Assembly: GCA_003170035.1 (NCBI GenBank)
Contig: PMZX01000181.1
Coordinates: forward strand, 1 to 7,631
Reading direction: 5' to 3'
Source of the DNA: Myxococcales bacterium
GTDB taxonomy: Bacteria > Myxococcota_A > Polyangia > Fen-1088
Length of the DNA: 7,631 nt
A program made the translations under genes and the position numbers. Positions within the stretch are counted from its first letter, which is position 1. Every line of letters starts with the position of its first letter. This document shows positions 6,234 through 7,631 of the stretch, piece after piece. The notes under the pieces were generated by a model. The model saw only the letters and a list, made by a program, of their open reading frames with translations. It was not told the origin of the DNA and did no database searches.

Positions 6234-6955
6234 CCCGCTTGCCTTCCGGGTTCCGCGGCCATGGCTGCAATCGCGTCGCGCACGCGCTGGATGAGCACGG
6301 GCCGGTCATCGAGGGTGAGCCCGCTGGTGGGGATGGGGGTACCGATGGTGACGAACACCTCGCCGCTCTTCACGCGCAGGCTTCCCCGCGGCATGAGCGC
6401 GCGCGTGCCGCGCAGGGCGATGGGCACTATGGGCACGCCCGCCTCCATGGCCAGGTGGAAGCCGCCCTTCTTGAAGGGGCCCAACTCGCCGTCGCGCGTG
6501 CGCGTGCCCTCGGGAAAGATGAGGACCGAGTCGCCGCCTCGAATGCGGCGGCCGGCATCGTCGATGCTCCGCCGCGCCGCCATCGCATTCTGTCGGTCGA
6601 TGAAGATGAAGCGGCCCGCCCACATCACCCAGCCAAACAGCGGAATGCGCGCGAGCTGTTTCTTGGCGATCATGCGAACCCGGCGCGGAATCGCCAGGAA
6701 GAGAGCCCAGATGTCGATCGTCGAAGCGTGGTTGGCCATGAACACGTAGGGTTGCTGCGGGTCCAGGTTGGCTCGGTTGTCCACAGTGATGTGCACACCG
6801 GCGAATCGGGTCACCCACCCTGACCACCAGCGCGCCAGATCGAGAACCCAATCGCCGCTGGGGTCGCGCAGACGCATCAGCAACCCCACCAGGCTGCCGA
6901 ACGCGGTCACGATCGCCACGTGGGGAATTGTCAGCAAGGATCGCAGGAAACGCAC
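6230..6955 (-). CDS. plsC: 1-acyl-sn-glycerol-3-phosphate acyltransferase PlsC
   Basis: PlsC acylates lysophosphatidic acid at sn-2 to give phosphatidic acid at the inner membrane. The 241-residue protein has a hydrophobic N-terminus (about residues 7-27) and all four acyltransferase blocks: NHASTID (motif I, catalytic His76 and Asp81), GRFIFIDRQN around Arg121 (motif II), FPEGTR at 147-152 (motif III) and VPIVPIA at 174-180 (motif IV). The start is GTG, with bases complementary to 6953-6955. The only purine-rich site (AAGGAT, plus-strand 6969-6974) lies 11-13 bases away and is better spaced for an out-of-frame ATG at 6963, while TACCAT sits exactly six bases before the GTG as for a leaderless mRNA. 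The TAG stop (6230-6232) overlaps truA's TAA (6231-6233). The divergent pssA neighbour acts two steps later in phospholipid synthesis. Close relatives can use other acyl acceptors, so the exact substrate is inferred. Confidence 0.94.
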   Translation of the reverse strand: MRFLRSLLTIPHVAIVTAFGSLVGLLMRLRDPSGDWVLDLARWWSGWVTRFAGVHITVDNRANLDPQQPYVFMANHASTIDIWALFLAIPRRVRMIAKKQLARIPLFGWVMWAGRFIFIDRQNAMAARRSIDDAGRRIRGGDSVLIFPEGTRTRDGELGPFKKGGFHLAMEAGVPIVPIALRGTRALMPRGSLRVKSGEVFVTIGTPIPTSGLTLDDRPVLIQRVRDAIAAMAAEPGRQAG

Positions 6956-6961
6956 GACCGC

Positions 6962-6971
6962 ATGGTATCCT
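6962..6971. promoter_or_regulatory. Overlapping divergent -10-like elements, plsC/pssA
   Basis: On the plus strand TATCCT (6966-6971), preceded by TGG as in an extended -10, stands six bases before the pssA GTG. On the minus strand TACCAT (plus-strand 6962-6967) stands six bases before the plsC GTG. Both fit TANNNT, and N6 is the spacing that puts +1 on the first base of each start codon. The hexamers share two base pairs. I see no convincing -35 element for either direction. Confidence 0.35.
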
Positions 6972-6977
6972 TGCCGC

Positions 6978-7631
6978 GTGGATTTCCGGAAGACCTACTA
7001 CGTCCTTCCGAACCTTTTCACGCTGTCCTGCGTTCTGAGTGGGTTCGCTTCCCTTGCCCTGTCCGCCTCGGGTGACAGCGAGGCAAACCTCTATCTGGCC
7101 GCGCTGGCCATCTGTTTCGGGTTGCTCTTCGACACCTTCGACGGCCGGGTGGCACGCCTGACCAAGACACAGACCGACCTGGGCCGCGACCTCGACTCTC
7201 TGGCCGATGTCATCACCTTCGGCGCGGCACCGGCTCTCCTGATGTACAAGTGGGGGCTCAACCACTTCGGCCTGCTGGGCATCTTCATGGCCGGCCTGTA
7301 CGTGTGCGCCGGGGCCATGCGGCTCGCCCGCTTCAATGTCCTTTCCCGGCGGGACCAGGCCGCCGGCAAGGTCAAGCCCGGCAAGTACATGCTGGGCCTG
7401 CCCATTCCGGCCGCAGCCAGTGTGCTGGTCTTCATGGTCATCGTCAGCCACAACGCCGGCTCGTACCAGCTGGTCAGCGAGGGCTCGACGGCGCTCATCG
7501 TGCTGGTGCTCTCGGCCCTCATGGTGTCGCGCGTGCGCTTTCGCTCGTTCAAGGAACTGCGCCTGAACCTCAAGACCATCGGGATTCTCCTGCTGGTGGT
7601 CGGCGCGTGCGCGGCCATCGTCATGGCCGGC
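6978..7631 (+). CDS. pssA: CDP-diacylglycerol-serine O-phosphatidyltransferase, C-terminus cut off
   Basis: PssA transfers phosphatidyl from CDP-diacylglycerol to L-serine, making phosphatidylserine, the precursor of phosphatidylethanolamine. The frame runs open through the window end (218 codons), so the C-terminus is missing. The CDP-alcohol phosphatidyltransferase signature is complete: Asp52, Asp55-Gly56, Ala59-Arg60, Gly69, Asp73 and Asp77. The opening YYVLPNLFTLSCVLSGF and the MRLARFNV block after the third or fourth hydrophobic segment are typical of the membrane-embedded (Bacillus-type) PssA rather than the phospholipase-D-like E. coli enzyme. The other candidate, PgsA, usually differs in these N-terminal and MRLARFN-like blocks, so PssA is preferred. 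GTG 6978 is the start: it directly precedes the conserved N-terminus and no other start codon is suitably placed. No Shine-Dalgarno site is visible; TATCCT six bases upstream suggests a leaderless mRNA. A phosphatidylserine decarboxylase gene is not in view. Confidence 0.93.
   Translation, partial: MDFRKTYYVLPNLFTLSCVLSGFASLALSASGDSEANLYLAALAICFGLLFDTFDGRVARLTKTQTDLGRDLDSLADVITFGAAPALLMYKWGLNHFGLLGIFMAGLYVCAGAMRLARFNVLSRRDQAAGKVKPGKYMLGLPIPAAASVLVFMVIVSHNAGSYQLVSEGSTALIVLVLSALMVSRVRFRSFKELRLNLKTIGILLLVVGACAAIVMAG

Noticed and set aside
6306..7451. Long minus-strand open frame (381 codons) across the plsC start and pssA
   Set aside because: It runs antisense to pssA and out of frame with plsC, both of which have complete catalytic motifs. 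Its translation is rich in Gly, Arg, His and Gln with no recognisable domain, as expected of a high-GC shadow frame.

Overview
The window is high-GC (about two thirds G+C by eye), densely packed and almost entirely protein-coding. It most resembles a member of the Myxococcota (former delta-proteobacteria). The strongest taxonomic clue is the central gene, which joins a secreted domain ending in a MYXO-CTERM-like anchor (Cys, hydrophobic helix, Arg cluster) to an outer-membrane beta-barrel of a kind I associate with myxobacteria. This placement is inferred from protein character, not from a database search.

Layout, left to right. (1) 1-951, plus: a DUF58 protein whose N-terminus lies outside the window. 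(2) 948-3215, plus: a TgpA-type membrane transglutaminase with a complete Cys-His-Asp triad, translationally coupled to the DUF58 gene by a GTGA overlap. Together they are the distal part of the common MoxR-DUF58-transglutaminase envelope cassette; any MoxR ATPase gene would lie upstream of position 1. (3) 3216-3419: a 204-bp non-coding gap with a candidate sigma-54 promoter. (4) 3420-5459, plus: the 679-codon anchored-protein/beta-barrel fusion. (5) 5478-6233, plus: truA, tRNA pseudouridine synthase. (6) 6230-6955, minus: plsC, a lysophosphatidic acid acyltransferase, convergent with truA and sharing stop-codon bases with it. (7) 6978 to the right edge, plus: pssA, phosphatidylserine synthase, divergent from plsC across 22 bp and cut off by the window end.

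PlsC makes phosphatidic acid, the precursor of CDP-diacylglycerol, which PssA uses, so the right-hand pair is a phospholipid-synthesis module. TruA is a housekeeping gene between this module and the envelope genes. Every start visible in the window except that of the fusion gene is GTG.

The observations most worth following are the in-frame fusion, which looks like a two-signal-peptide polyprotein; the overlapping divergent -10-like hexamers between plsC and pssA, placed as for leaderless GTG mRNAs; the sigma-54-like site before the fusion gene; and a perfect 10-bp-arm inverted repeat inside the transglutaminase gene. I see no RNA genes, insertion sequences, CRISPR arrays or phage genes.
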